Assembly: GCA_026261815.1 (NCBI GenBank) | Contig: JAMPIT010000890.1 | Location: 8,152,001 to 8,216,000, forward strand | Direction: 5' to 3' | DNA length: 64,000 nucleotides | Source of the DNA: Monarcha castaneiventris obscurior | Lineage: Eukaryota; Chordata; Aves; Passeriformes; Monarchidae | Position numbers and translations under genes: made by a program | Notes under the pieces: generated by a model | Seen by the model: the letters and a program-made list of their open reading frames with translations, nothing else | Database searches by the model: none | What the model was told of the DNA's origin: nothing | Part shown: piece after piece, positions 42,926 through 55,698 of the stretch | Layout of the letters: each line of letters begins with the position of its first letter | Numbering within the stretch: the first letter of the stretch is position 1

Positions 42926-42958
42926 AAAAAAAAACCAAACCAACAAAACAGAAAAATC
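42926..42958 (+). repeat. A/C-rich low-complexity tract
   Basis: An A-run is followed by ccaaaccaacaaaacag and a further A-run. It belongs to the same compositional class as the tracts at 56391-56434 and 63671-63780 and the complement of 18771-18978. Confidence 0.75.
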
Positions 42959-43628
42959 AACCTTTCGTGTGTTTCATTCCTATGATTCTGCATTTCCTTG
43001 GTATCTGGTATCAACATTCTTACGTATGTTCTCTTGACGCTGAGTCATGATTTTCTTCAGTTGTATGCATATTGATCCCTGATTTTTTTCTCCATCAATA
43101 TTATTATTTTTAGGGTGTGGAGGACAGAGTTCAACTCAATAGCACTGTGTTAAATAGAAGTGCTGTCCAAAATTCTTCCAATTTATTGGGTTTTACATTC
43201 AAATTAATCAACTTGATATGATTAGTAATCTTTGAAAATCACATAGAATTCTTCCAGGTAATTCAGTATGTAAATTATATTTTTCATATTGGATCATTAT
43301 TTCTGAGAGGGCATATTATTAATGATTTCATATATGATGATGGATCATGACTCTGCAAAGAAAGATATCTGACTTCTTGCTGAAATTACCACTGTCCCTG
43401 GAAACTTCAAACAATTTTTGTGGCCTCCACTGTAATCTATGACATTTATTTTGAAGTACAGATGTAATTAGATATCATCTTGTGTAGATCAGGAATTTAT
43501 AAGTTAAGCACATCTACATCACATTTTGGTTTGAGTCATTGAACTGAAACTTTTGTCACAACTTTGATTTACTCTTAAAATATTGTTGCACTATTTAATA
43601 TAGCACTTAGAATAGTCTCATTACAGGT

Positions 43629-43984
43629 ATCATAGAATAATATCCTGGCATGGAGGGTGCCACAAGGATCGAGTCCAACTCCTGGCCTGGCACAGGACAG
43701 CCCCAAGAGTCACACCACGTCCCTGAGAGCATTGTCCAAGTGCTTCTTGAGCTCTGTCAGGCTTGGTGCTGTGACCACTTCCCTGGGGAGCCTGTTCCAG
43801 TGCCCAGCCACCCTCTGGGTGAAGAACCATTTCCTGATACCCAACCTAAACCTCCCCTGACACAACTTCAGGCCATTCCCTCAGGTCCTGTCACTGTCAC
43901 CACAGAGAAGAAATCAGTGTTTGTTCTTCCTCTTCCCCTCATGAGGAAGCGGTAGATTGTGATGAGGTCTCCCCTCAGTCTCTT
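43629..43984 (-). mobile_element. CR1 LINE, 5'-truncated 3' end, antisense
   Basis: The + strand starts with atcatagaat and continues with strongly conserved CR1 phrases: gagtccaactcctggcctgg, ctcttgagctctgtcaggctt in near form, ggggagcctgttccagtgcc, accctctgggtgaagaacc, aacctaaacctcccctgaca and tgatgaggtctcccctcagt. It is higher in GC than its surroundings and less diverged than the copy at 17832-18340, and it seems to belong to another CR1 subfamily. It is 5'-truncated after about 355 bp and antisense to GRID2. No intact ORF remains. Confidence 0.95.
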
Positions 43985-44430
43985 GTAATAAACCATGTAA
44001 TTTTGAGAACCATGGGTTTGAAACCAAAATAACCTAAGAAAGGAAGTTTGATGTTGTCATGAGTGCTGTATACAGTTAATGTGAACAGTGTTTGTGGGAA
44101 TGTTGGCTTGAGTCAGGTTAACTGTTCTTATTGAGAGGTAGTGAGGACAGTATTACATTTGTCAATATATGTGGGAAGAAAATGGGTGCTCAGACTCCCT
44201 AAGAATCATCTCAAGGCAGATTTTGTGACAAAGGGAGTGCTGGAATGTCACAAACTTCTAAAAAGATGGAAAATTTTGGTACAAAGGGGGGTTCTGGAAG
44301 GTCGTTCTGAACTGTTCCTCTTTAAACTTGGACCTGTAGTTATGTCTCAAATACTTGTGTCTTTTTGCTATTTGTAAAAGTTTATTTCTCTTAAATGGTG
44401 AGTAGGTATTTATGAAACTATACTCCTAGT

Positions 44431-44490
44431 GTCCTAATGAGGTAAGGTACCTAATGTATCCCAATTTAGAGAATGAGAACTCAGGCACTA
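44431..44490 (+). mobile_element. Possible ancient MIR-like SINE scrap
   Basis: The phrases cctaatgaggtaaggtacct, atcccaatttagagaatgag and aactcaggcac fall in the order of the MIR 3' region (tgaggtaggtac ... ccccattttacagatgagg ... aactgaggcac). The match is diverged and short, so this is only a suggestion. Confidence 0.35.
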
Positions 44491-47145
44491 AGTTCAGTGC
44501 TCATTCAAATTGTGGAATCCCTTAATAGGACAGACCAAGATGATGTAATAGTCATGAATGGTGACATGCAGTACAGATCACTCAGTTCATCTTCAGAAAT
44601 GAGATCTTTGTATGTTGGACAGCATTAAGAGAAGAAATATTTTTAAGAATTCTTTTCTTACCATTTTTCTGTCCTTTTGAACCTTATCACTATTGATGTG
44701 CTCCTACTGAATTGTGTTTGAAGATCACTTGGAGTGATAAGAAGCCCTATGGAAGGATTGTTGAAACTTTGTCTATATTGTACTACCATTCTCACCAGCA
44801 TCGACCATGTCTATTTGAATCGATGTTTTTACATGAACATTGCATCAAGGAAGAAATTCAACGTTTATGTTCCTCTTAGATATATATAGCTTGAATAGCA
44901 CAACTTTTAGATAAAGGGAAACTCGTTCTTCTCATCACAGCTGTCAACATTTTAGCTTTGACTATATACTTGGCAAGGGGTTCGTTACATTCCTATGATT
45001 TCAAAAGTAGGAGTGTGAGGTGGAGAGGGAACAGTGATTCTTTAATGTGATGCTGGTGGTAACCTACCCTTTATGGTTTACAATGGGTCATAAAAAGGCA
45101 GGTGGTGATCAAAGGAGATAACGAAGACTTTTGTCAAGATATGGAATTTTCAAAGAGTTAATTGGATCCAGAACTGGTTGTCCAGGACCTTCATCTATTT
45201 TTATTGCTTTTTCTTAGGGGCTTTTTTGTGTGTTTTCAGTTTTTGCAAGAGTATGTCTTTATGTCTGATTCTGCTCATTTGGGCAAGATATTGATTATGG
45301 GGCAGTGGGAAGTTCTGCATCACCCTAAGTTTCTCCCACATATCCCACTTGGGACTAAAGGCATTGCAAGCGTAGATTCTTCTGTACTATGGAAGAGGTT
45401 TGATGTTCATCTTAGGTTGTTTTGGAGAAAGATGGCAGTAGCTTCAATACAGGAAAAATCCCAACTCCACTGCTAACTTATGCTTTATGAGCCCATTTCC
45501 CTTGTGCTTATGGCTTTTGCAGTGTTCATGCAATCACAACAAGCCAAGAAAAAATTGTAAATTGCATTAACTTCATCCATTATCTATAAATATTGAGTAG
45601 GTAAGTGATACAGCAGCAGTAAGCTTTACAAAAGGCCTGTGAGAAGTAGCAAATTTACATGCTGTGCATACTGGCTCTGAGCCAGAGGAGTTGGTTTGGA
45701 GATTTTTTGTTTTTTTAACTGTGCAAATTCTCTGCACTTGCAGATTAACTCAGATTATACTGATTTCTGCAGCTGCAGTGAATTTTATTATTTTATGACA
45801 CACGGTACGTTTTCTGTCATTTCCTGGGTTTGTTGGGGTTTGTGTTTTTGTGTTGTTGTCATCATTGTGCTGTTTCACTGTTGCAGATAAAGTGAATAGC
45901 AAATCCATACCAAATGGATGTGCTTGGCATCAGAGAAAAAGCAAATCTAAGAAGACTGATGTTTATTAAACTCTACATTTAGAATTGCAGGTCTTGTGCT
46001 TTAATAATTAGAGTGTCTATAGAATTGTTAACACAAAATATTCAGGAGAAAGCATTTCTGTATTCCAACTAATCCCATCCTTTTTGATTCCACTGCACAC
46101 CTGTTGTTTCTTATGGGATTCTTCTCTCAGTGCTTATTAACTAATTTTCTGAATTCTAACAATATGTTGAAAGTCTTTCTTACGTATTTTGTCTAGGGCT
46201 TTCTTTTTTCGTTCTAAGGCTATGTATTTCTTAGCTAGGGCTAAGAAATGACTGGATAAAAACCAATATGTGATGACAAAGATAATATTTTCAGATATTA
46301 GTTTGATTTCAAGTAGTGCTGTAGCCTATGCAGGCTGCTAGAAATGCTGGTGTTTTTGCCAAACTCATGGCATAGCCGAGAGCTGGGGGGTGGCTTGAAG
46401 TCATCCATCGTAGTTCACCTTTTCTCTTTGGCCAGGAATTCTCTGGTAAATACTTGTGCCCTGGATGTGCTGCAGTGTATTCCTACCAGAGCATCTAATA
46501 AGGATTTTCTGACATTCAGTCAAAGTAGAGAAATGCTGAAGTGGTGATCTGAGGCTCTGCCACATTCTGTGTTTTATTAATTCTGTCAATACCTAATAGC
46601 TATGAACAAATCACAAGGAACTGGGGCAGCTCATTCCATGTGGTAACTCATTTACAGAGAATTTTTCAGCCACATTCCTTTAGACTTTGAGAAGAGTAAA
46701 ATAAAAATGGGGCTGAGCATCTAAGCCAGAGCACGCTGATCCAAAGATGTCTGAAGTCAGTAGACTTTCATCTCAGTCCCTTGTCTTTGATTTGGGACCT
46801 GAGTGCAAGACAGCTGTTTGCAAAATTCCTTTTTAATATGATTTCTGTGCTAGCTAAAGAATAGAAAAGATATTATTTCTTCAGTGTCAACATTTCCTAA
46901 ATCTTTTGTTCCTCTGCATTTAAGCAGGAGTCTGTTGTTATTTTTTAAGATGCTAATTCAAATTATGAAGTGTACCCATGACTAATTTCAAAGAGGAAGA
47001 GTCTGAGTTAGAACAAAATAGCCCACCTGAAGCCTCAAGAAATTACAAATCACTGAGCCAAGCCTACCTTAGGAAAGGCAATTTTATTCTATTCAAAGAG
47101 ACATTTTTCCTTAGGTATTTTACATGAGAACCTTGTGCTCTACTG

Positions 47146-47177
<32 letters not shown>
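47146..47177 (+). repeat. A32 homopolymer
   Basis: Thirty-two uninterrupted A residues form the longest homopolymer in the window. I looked upstream for a retropseudogene or retroelement body and for a polyadenylation signal and saw none. There is no clear target-site duplication. Confidence 0.9.
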
Positions 47178-47179
<2 letters not shown>

Positions 47180-47508
47180 AGAATTCTTTGCTTTAAAGAA
47201 CAAACAGCCATTCCTGAAGCTCAAAGAATTGTTTCATCAAAGAAGAAACAGCAGAAAGCAAACCCATGAAACAGTGTTGGGAGCTGGTATTTTTTATTAC
47301 TGATTAGTAGCAAGCCATTATTGGAGCTGTCAGGAACAGCTTCATGTAGTCCACAGGAAATTTCAGATTTTTAATGCTAGTGCTAATTCTCTTAAAAGTG
47401 CCTTTTGAGGTACAATTGAAAACAATCTCTAAAAAGCCTGCTAAATTTTAAACCTCTAATTCTGACATGCTTAGCTGTGAATTAGGACTTCCATCCTGTT
47501 CTGTCAAG

Positions 47509-47604
47509 AAAAGGCACATTAGTAAGATTTTTGAAAATGTCAAAAGCAGATATTACCAAGATCATCTTCCACCTCAGTTGGAGGACGATATAAAAGTGGA
47601 AATG
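47509..47604 (+). other. Exon-like in-frame segment (candidate cassette or pseudo-exon)
   Basis: A pyrimidine-rich stretch ending cctgttctgtcaag precedes 96 nt that are open in phase 0 and end ATG|gtgagt, a near-consensus donor. The 32 codons begin KRHISKIFENVKSRYYQ and end DDIKVEM. I recognise no homologue and GluD2 has no such insert in the isoforms I know. The acceptor ends in AAG rather than the stronger CAG/TAG. It could be a chance pseudo-exon, but the combination of length, phase and donor makes it worth recording. Confidence 0.2.
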
Positions 47605-48689
47605 GTGAGTGGAGTTGTTTGCCTATCTCAGAAGTGGTTAAGCTACCACATGTAAACTTTTCACAGTTTGTTTGTTTCCTTGCTGAATTGAGCTTCCTGT
47701 CGTAAACAGCATCAAAAGTAGGTCATGACACCTTTAGATCTTTTTTTAATTTTGAGAGCAATTTTTTTCCTGCAATCTTTCTTTTGCAGAGTTGGAGAAA
47801 TTTTGCCCTAGTTTAAAAAAAAAAAAAAAATTAAATGTCAGTCAAAGAAGACAAAAACTGGAACTTTTCCAGCTGGAAAGTGTGAAACAAGTTGAAAAAT
47901 AGTGGGAGGAGAACTTGGTAAAAAGTTATGCTAAAACACTTCCTACTGTATTACCACTTAAAAAATAAAAACTATTTCAAAGCATTTCCAAGGTTGAATA
48001 TGACCCAGAAATTAGAAAATTACCAATTTATTTAAACACCATCTTTTGTAATTCCAATGATATATTTGTATGATTTATGATAGTTTATTTTATCCTGAAC
48101 TGGCATCTGGTTCAGCCTATGTAGTTGAAATTGCCAAATCTAGCAAACAAAAAATGATGCTTCACAGCACAAATGATAGGATGACCTTAATAATTACTGA
48201 TTAAGCCTCCATCTATTATATATGTCTAAAAATAAATGAATTTATTCTATGGTTGTGTATTACAGCTGCTGCTAATTCTGAGGTGTATTTATGTTCAAGA
48301 AAATTGGCTTGTTCAGTTTTGCTTTTAAATATTTATATCAGTTTTCAAGAAACTAGGCAACCATCATTGATAAAACTGGCAGATAACTAGAGGAGGAGTT
48401 GTTTACTGTAAAAAGCAATGTGCATTAATTGATTAAATGGGACTTTAAGGATGAGGATCTCACAGGAAAAGAGGATTGTTTGGATGGATGATACAGATAG
48501 GAGTTTCTTCAATGAAGGAGAGGCTTTCAACTTTACACCATTTTTCCTCAGTCTATTTATAGAAGATTGCTTTCCCATTTCAAAGGCATCAACTGCCTGG
48601 GCAGCACATGGACAGGATGTCCTGCCTTGATCCCCAGAGAGCATCACCTTCAGATGGAAAGGGCTTCAAAATCCCTCAAAGAATTGAGG

Positions 48690-49165
48690 TTGCAAGGACC
48701 AGTCTCTGCTTCACTGGATCCTCTTTTTTGCGCTTTTTGAAGATGGGTGTGATGTTTGCCCTTTTCCAGCCACTAAGACTTTTCAAACATCAGAGATTTG
48801 TAGCTCCCTCAGCCCTATCAGCTATATCCTGTGCAGTTCCATGGACTCATTTTCTTATTCAAGCACAGCCTCATTGATTTCCCCATGTCACGTGTAATGC
48901 TTCATTCCCCCAGACTCTGACATGAGGTGCAGGAGCTGGTGAGCCTGAGAACAGACCCTGACAATAAATACCCACTCAAGGAAAGCATGCTCCTCATCTG
49001 TTTCTGAGCTTGCTGTCTCTGGGTCCCCTGCCCATTGAGCAGCAAGCCTGTACTTTCCATAGTCTTCCTTTTGCTACAGATACAGACGGGGAGCGCTTCT
49101 TTCAGAGCCTTCACATCCTTACTCCTCCTAGATGCACAGAACATCACTTGTGCAATATCCAGCTT
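48690..49165 (-). mobile_element. Old CR1 LINE internal fragment (ORF2), antisense
   Basis: On the minus strand, about 49075-49130 resembles the CR1 ORF2 stretch KDVKGNKKGF...SKRKTREN...LLNE. Here it reads KDVKALKEALPVCICSKRKT and then GLLLNGQG. Further along the same strand, near 48690-48790, the sequence corresponds to the CR1 region 'SWRTGEVPEDWKKANVTPVFKKGKKEDPGNYRPVS', decayed with frame changes. The segment lies between the endonuclease and reverse-transcriptase cores of ORF2. It is old and inactive. Edges are approximate. Confidence 0.7.
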
Positions 49166-52100
49166 CTTGCCTTCTTCCTGCAGACAGCTGGCAGTGTGCC
49201 CATTAGCAACTCCCCAGTGCACTCCAATAAATGCATCCCTGTGTTTTGGACTAGAGGTCAGTAGTCTTGGTGAGAAATCCTATCACAGTGTTGAGGCTGA
49301 AGAAACCATCCTCAGGACTGCCAGGCAGTCTGTTTTATGTTAAGAGTATTCCTCTGTGCCATGGTTTTGCCTTCCCTGTGTTTATGTCTTTTTGGACTGT
49401 TGTTCTACAACTCCTTTTTGACCTATCTCCCTCCTAAGTAATCTATTATAACCAAGGACAGTCAGGCCTACAGGGAAAGGTTTATATCTTTTATAAGACC
49501 AAATAATACAGCTGGAAGAAAAACAAGAAAGATTTTTGTCTCAGAGGACTTTCATTAGATTTCTGAGCTCAAAGCTCCTTCTCTCCCCTGACTATATTTC
49601 TTGGTCTAATAAAAGATATTACTTCTCTTTACAAGCCTAGCAGGTTCATAGAATTACACCAGCAGAGCTATGATGACACATCTGTATGAGCAGGGAGAGA
49701 GAAGCCTATACAATTCAAAATAATATGTGTTGTATATGTTAAGGTTATCTATTCAATGTAGTCACTCTGAGCATAGTGATAACTAGCACAGAAATAGACC
49801 GGGCTGATTAGAGAATGTTTTTCAAAAGAGATATGAGCCTAATATAGGTTTCTGGAGATGGGAATAGAAAATGCCAATGTACTAAAGGTAGGAATAGACC
49901 TGTTGGAGTGACTTACATCTTATTTTCATCAGTGAAATAGCACATAAGGAGTAACAAAGAAATATGGAAGAAATTTTCTTAGTTGCTGAAGTAAAATAAT
50001 TATGAATCCTATCAGCTGAGGGAAAAGGACATTAATGATTATTTTCTAGTTTTATACATCGTTAATAGTATTCTGAGTTTTCAAATCTGTCTTAAAATCA
50101 CAAAACCACAAGGCAGACAGGTTTGGATGTCAGGGACTTGGACTTAGAACAGCTTGTTTGTGCAAGGACTTAGTTCTGCTTGTTCAAGGAATTTAAATTT
50201 GCTGAACAATGACGGTTCCTGAGAGTAGGACTGTCATGAGCTGTGTAATGCTTGCACTAAGTTACTGTCAGTGCTTTCTTAGAAAGTATGTGGTCTGTAT
50301 TTTCACGGGTTGTGAAGCTTTTAAGGATTGAACTGATAAAAGCAGGTGTTCATGCCAGAAACCAGACAGTCCAATCATGAGGAAAAGATGTCCTGTAAGG
50401 ACAATGTGTCCAGGCAAACAAACCAGCATAGCTTTCTGATTATTGAATGCTTTGGAGAAACTGCCTGTAATCTCCATAAAGGAGCCTATTACAGGATATT
50501 ATTCCATGAATAAATTTGTATATGAAAAATAGATGAATTATTCACTTAGTGCATCTTGCATAGAGGCAATTTATGTTTCCTATAGCAGTACAAATTCTCA
50601 TTTTAATGAGTGCTTTAATGCAATGAAAAGTGAGCTGAGCATAGCTCCCAGATGTTGTACTAAAAATGGAGGCACATTCAGGATCTATTCTAAGAAATAT
50701 AGTTGCATTTGAGGGTGTAGGGATAGGATTGGATTCTCATATAGGCCAGGGAGGCTTATTTTCACTAAAATCCTCTGGCTTACACCAATCCAGACTCCAG
50801 CTTCAACTGTCTTATATTCAGGTTCATGTTTGCAAAACCTGATTGTGTATTAGGAGTGCAATGAAGTGCAGGTTAAATCAGTAATATATAGCTATGCCAA
50901 CACAGTTAATGAAAGTGTCCAGAGTAAAGTGTTTAAATCAGAACAAATGCTGACAGACTAATAGCATTCATCTGTGCTTTAGACAATGGATAGATGCCAC
51001 ACCAGGTACTAGGCTCTTTTGCCTTTTTTTTCTCTCTTTAGCCTGAAGTGGGAGACCTACAGTGCATTACCTAGGATTGCAGAAATTGAGGTTAGTTTTG
51101 CAGTGAAATTTTAAAAGACCATGATACTAAAAATAAAAAAATAATTTAAAAAATTATTATAGGGAGTTTGTGTTGAAGCCTGAAACTAGTAGTAATAACA
51201 TCTTCTTTCTAAATTTAGGAAAACCAGTAACATTCTCCATCAAAACTATAATGGAGATGAACTCTTGGACGAGAGTAGTGCCACCAAGGGTCAGCTTTCA
51301 AGTAAGCACTCTTAGTCCTGCAGACATTTACACCTTCTCCAGCAGCTGTTAACCTTAGGGCCTGCTCCTTAAAAGATGATCAGTGACCCCAGGCAAAAGC
51401 TTTGGGTGTGCATTGGGAGACAATGCAGTGGTACACACAGGCTGTGGAGAAAAGGGGCTTAAGGATTCCGGTTTTGTGCTCTGTCTAGCATTTGGAAGGG
51501 TATTATTTTTAAGTCACCCTTCCCAATTGAAATTTTTCATATGGGAAGGAGCTGGGATGGTTATTTGAGCCTAAGTACTGATTTCTTAGTGTACTCTTCA
51601 GACAGACATTTCTTTTCAAATGGAAAGATGATCTTAAAATAGGTATTATCCCTTAAAATTAAATCCCAGAAAGACTGTAGTGAAGAGCACAGTATTACTA
51701 TTTAGCTGGTTGAATTATCGCTGCCATAGATGCCAATATGTTCTTAGAAGGATCTTTGCAATAACAAACTGACTAGGGAAAATTCTCAGTGGTTTAAAGT
51801 TCTTGGTTTCTTTACCCAATTTCAGCAGTGTGTATGAATCTATTGCAGGAATATAGTGTTCTAGCAAATATAATTCTCATCCTTTGCAAGACAGATTTAT
51901 AGTGTCGTTCTGTAGTTTTAATTACTAAGATATATTTCTAATTTATTTTTGTGGCAAATTCCAGTGTCATTAGAGCAGTGATTTTCATTTGTAACAAAAA
52001 TTTATTTTAGTGATTCAGCTATTCTAGACAGGGCTTATTAGATGTGTCATTTAATCTTTTAAACTGATGGTTTACTATTTTTCACAAGGATCTTTTATTT

Positions 52101-53753
52101 AAGTCTTCAGGTACTCTACAGCACATAATTTTCAGTTTAGTGTTTATGAAAGCGTATGAAATTTACGCACACCAATGCCTCTGTTTCTTTTATGCAGAAG
52201 TACCCACTCCTGCTTGTGGCTCCACTGAACTAGTTACTAACAGTTCCTGATAGGATTTAGATACTCTTTGGTGGAGCACTGACTAGTAGTAAACACAGTG
52301 GACTCCAAATTTGCTCTAAACCATGCATGCTCAAGTGTAACAGATACTTTAAATAAGGTTGTGTACAGCTGTGGTAGCTCTACAGCATCACCCCCAGGAA
52401 AAGCCACTGGGCAATCAGAATTGCACTTTTCCTGCTGGTAGGGTGAGGGTGCTTCTGAAGTCTCGTTGGAGGCAACATCAGAAGGCCACAGAGTACAGGT
52501 CTGTTTTAGGGACAGCCTTTCTGATAGCTAATGATGAAGCGAATACCCTCTGGTATATAGAAAGGATTGAAGTTGAATGTATTGACTGTGCTGAAGGTGA
52601 GTTTATGGTGTTGGTAATTAGAGAATTGTTTTTGACCATTATCAGTATGGCATTCGGTTATCAGCATAGCAGTTCTGTCATGGCCTCTAGACCAAAGAAA
52701 ACTTCAGTTTATTGATGCTAAAATGGCCTGTGTTTTTCAAGTAAGGCTAGATCATCTGCAGGCAAAAATTTTAGAAAGTATTGTCTGGACCCCATAGAGG
52801 GAGGGCCCCCTGGTATGAACTAGACCACATTATTTAAATATTTCCCAGTGCTCCTGGGACCTGTGCTGATTTTTCCGACTCCAGGTGAGCACACCTGCTC
52901 TCATTGCAGTTGAATTTAGTGGGAAGAAGTCATTTCTTGTAATCCAGGTTGTTGGCCACAACCATCTCCTCAAATTCACTCTTGACTTTTCTGTTCTCCA
53001 CTGCCCCAAGACTCAGGGTCAAAAGAGAGACTTCAGAAGAAGGTGCTGTTTCTTCTCGTCTGGGGCCTGGTACTGATAATTAACTCTGCTTGGTCACTGC
53101 TGTGCTAAATTTTTTGATTTCTTCACTAATAGTTCTCATTCCTAAGAATGCTACTCTGTGCTGAAGGAGTGGGAAAAAAACATCCACAATCTTATTTTCT
53201 TCACTACCAAACTCTCAAAAATATATGGTCCAGTAAATCACTTGTAGTATCTGGTTCATAATGCACTAAAAGCTGGTGACTCTGTAGCCATATACTCTGT
53301 GAGCATGGGTTATACTGGAGTAATATTTTCTAACATTTCAGTGGCAAAATGCAGCTTTGATTTATTGGGAAATCTGTGACATATCCAGCTTAGCAGACCT
53401 CTTTTTTTCTGCCAGCACTAAGAATAAATCCTGAATTTTAAAACAGCGTATTGATCTGTGTGTAAGCAAAGATTGTTTCCATCTCTGCGTTCCTCATTTA
53501 AGCATCCCAGGAATCTGAAGAATCAATGGAAAGCAGTTTGTCATCTAGTGCTACTCCTGCTGCATTACCGTGTTAGCTCCTCTGTTGTGAGAAACTTGAA
53601 GGCAATATTTGAGTAAAAGCTTGTTTTGGTTTGTCACTTTTTACCTAAGCTCTCTATTCTTTAGGCTCTCTCCAGAGTGCCTTCACATGTGCACATTTAA
53701 AATGGAAATAAGCTAAATTGCCCTCTCATGCAAATTTCTCATGCTCCATCAGC

Positions 53754-53788
53754 TTTTTTCTTTCTCTCTCTCTTTTTTTTTTTTCTCT
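53754..53788 (+). repeat. Polypyrimidine (CT/T) tract
   Basis: The stretch is a run of T with ctctctctct in the middle and T12 after it. It is a low-complexity pyrimidine tract, not followed closely by an AG with a matching donor, so not obviously an acceptor. Confidence 0.8.
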
Positions 53789-55660
53789 TATATTCATTTT
53801 TTGGTGTTGATGCCTTGTGAGCAGCTGTTTCCTAGCCCCTGTGCTTGGGAAGCATGTTGCACTAGCATGTGTGAATAGGAGATGCTCTCGTCAGATCTCT
53901 CTTTGTACTACATTTAAGAAGGAGCTGGCAAATTCTGTTGTGCTGAGCAACAGAAAGTGTAAGCTACTTTGATGTTGTGTAAGTTTGAACAGCTTCTAGA
54001 CATGTGCAAATATGCTTATAGATATAGAAATTGTCTGTGCTGAACTCTGGTGTATGTTCCCACAATACCTACATGCTAATTCCTTTGCTTTTCACGTTGG
54101 CAATGAGAGGCTGTACGTGTCTGAGGAGACAGGGACCCACAGTCTTTGAGATAAAAATAGTATCTTATCACAGCTGCCTCTCTTTGACTTTGTGTTTTGT
54201 ATTTGGAAGTAGTGTTTTCATGTCAGTACATCAGCGCCTTGACTAAGGAAAGGAGGTGTTTTTCTGTGTCCTTTTCTTATTTGGTGTTTCACGGTGAGGT
54301 TGAGAATTGTGTAGCAATGCCAAAGATGCTAAGTGGAAGTATAATATAAAATGAGGTTGTCCTATTTCCAAGGTTTTCAAGACAGGTATTTCCATGGTAT
54401 GTGCATCCTGGGAACATCCCCCACCCTTCACCCAAGTCCAGTGAACTCGTTCTTCATGCATAAGGAAAACAACCTCAGCAGTACTGTCCAGTGAGCATTC
54501 AGTAGCTAAATAAATGCATAAATATACTTTTGCGTAAATAGTGCTGAGGTATTGCTTCATTTAAAACCCTTTAGCCTGCCAAAGAAAAATGGAGATTCCC
54601 ATATGCTATGCCTGAAAAAAGTATACCTCATAACATTGTACTTCATATAAGAAGATAACCAGATGTAGAGTTCCTTGATGCGTTTCTGTGAAAGCAGTGG
54701 TGTGATAATTCTGCTTACACTTCAAAAATAGTGCTACAGAGGTGCCACTGAGGTTAGTCCAGGTGTTCTGTAGCCTCACTGGGCCCCATGTCTACTTAAA
54801 CATGCGTTCCTTGTCTGCTGCCTTTAAAATAAGAACAGATTTCTTTAGTGCGAGCACAGGTCTGTACTACTGCTCTGCAGGAGCCTTTCTTTTTCTTCTC
54901 AGCTTGGAGAGTGATGAATCTAATACACAATTCTCCATGTGGATTTACTTCCAGAGCTGACTCCCAGACAACTAATTCAGTGATGATATTGAAGGGGAGA
55001 TGTTCATTGCAGAAAAAAAAAAAGCCAAGGTGCTTCTCAGCGTACGTGCTCACAGAGCTGACTGCAATGCAGTGTGGAGGTGCCCAGGCAGCTCAGCGCT
55101 GGCAGCACTCTGCTGCAGAAGCAGGGCATTCACCACAGGCCACTTGAATCTGAAGGATTCACTTATGGGGTTTTCTGGACTGGGTTTATTCAGAATGCTG
55201 CTCTGTAAACCCACTTCCTTCCAAATGAAACAGCGGTGGGTTTGCTCTGCACTATTACTATTTGGATTTCTTACTGGAATGCTGCCCCCAGAATTTTTGA
55301 GCCCTGCAGCAGCAAACAGGTTTTGTTGATATTCCACTTTGACAAACCATTTCTGAAAATTCGGATCTCAAAAAAGTGCCTTACTAAGCTGAGGGGAAAG
55401 CTGGGAGTCTGCTGAAGAATGTTTGAATACTGCCAGGGAACTGATGAGAAGCTGAAATGTGCTCTGTGTGTTTTCTTGCTACCTGTAGAGAGGGAGCTTC
55501 ATGCAACCAAGTGGAAAACAGTGCTTTTCATTGTTTGTCACTGAATAGGTTTGATCAAAGGTTTTATGATGGTATCAAAAGCTTATATATTGTGATTTAA
55601 TGCAAGATGGAGTAGTAACCTTGAATATTTTTCTCTGATTTCATGGACAAATCGGACCAA

Positions 55661-55698
55661 CTTCAGTTATAAACTTCAGTTATAACTTCCGTTATAAA
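55661..55698 (+). repeat. Three tandem 12-13 bp units
   Basis: The units are CTTCAGTTATAAA (55661-55673), CTTCAGTTATAA (55674-55685) and CTTCCGTTATAAA (55686-55698). It is a short tandem repeat with one substitution and one length difference. Confidence 0.9.

Larger units (their letters stand above)
33851..43628 (+). other. GRID2: GRID2 large intron, third part
   Basis: This is unique AT-rich intron sequence. It contains a CA/TA microsatellite (38606-38632), an A13 tract (39358-39370) and an A/C-rich tract (42926-42958). A block near 42230-42520 is rich in regulatory-type motifs, including a PBX/MEIS composite site. No gene, RNA or transposon was recognised. Confidence 0.8.
43985..48689 (+). 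other. GRID2: GRID2 large intron, fourth part
   Basis: This is AT-rich intron with a possible MIR-like scrap (44431-44490), an A32 tract (47146-47177), an A16 tract (47815-47830) and the exon-like segment at 47509-47604. No confirmed gene or RNA is visible. Confidence 0.8.

Noticed and set aside
42979..42992. cctatgattctgca, partly like a sense CR1 terminus
   Set aside because: Only the terminal motif resembles CR1; the preceding sequence does not.
43650..43955. 101-codon open frame on the + strand
   Set aside because: Lies within an antisense CR1 copy and is its complement, not a gene.
52359..52715. 118-codon open frame on the + strand
   Set aside because: No domain or homologue recognised; treated as chance.
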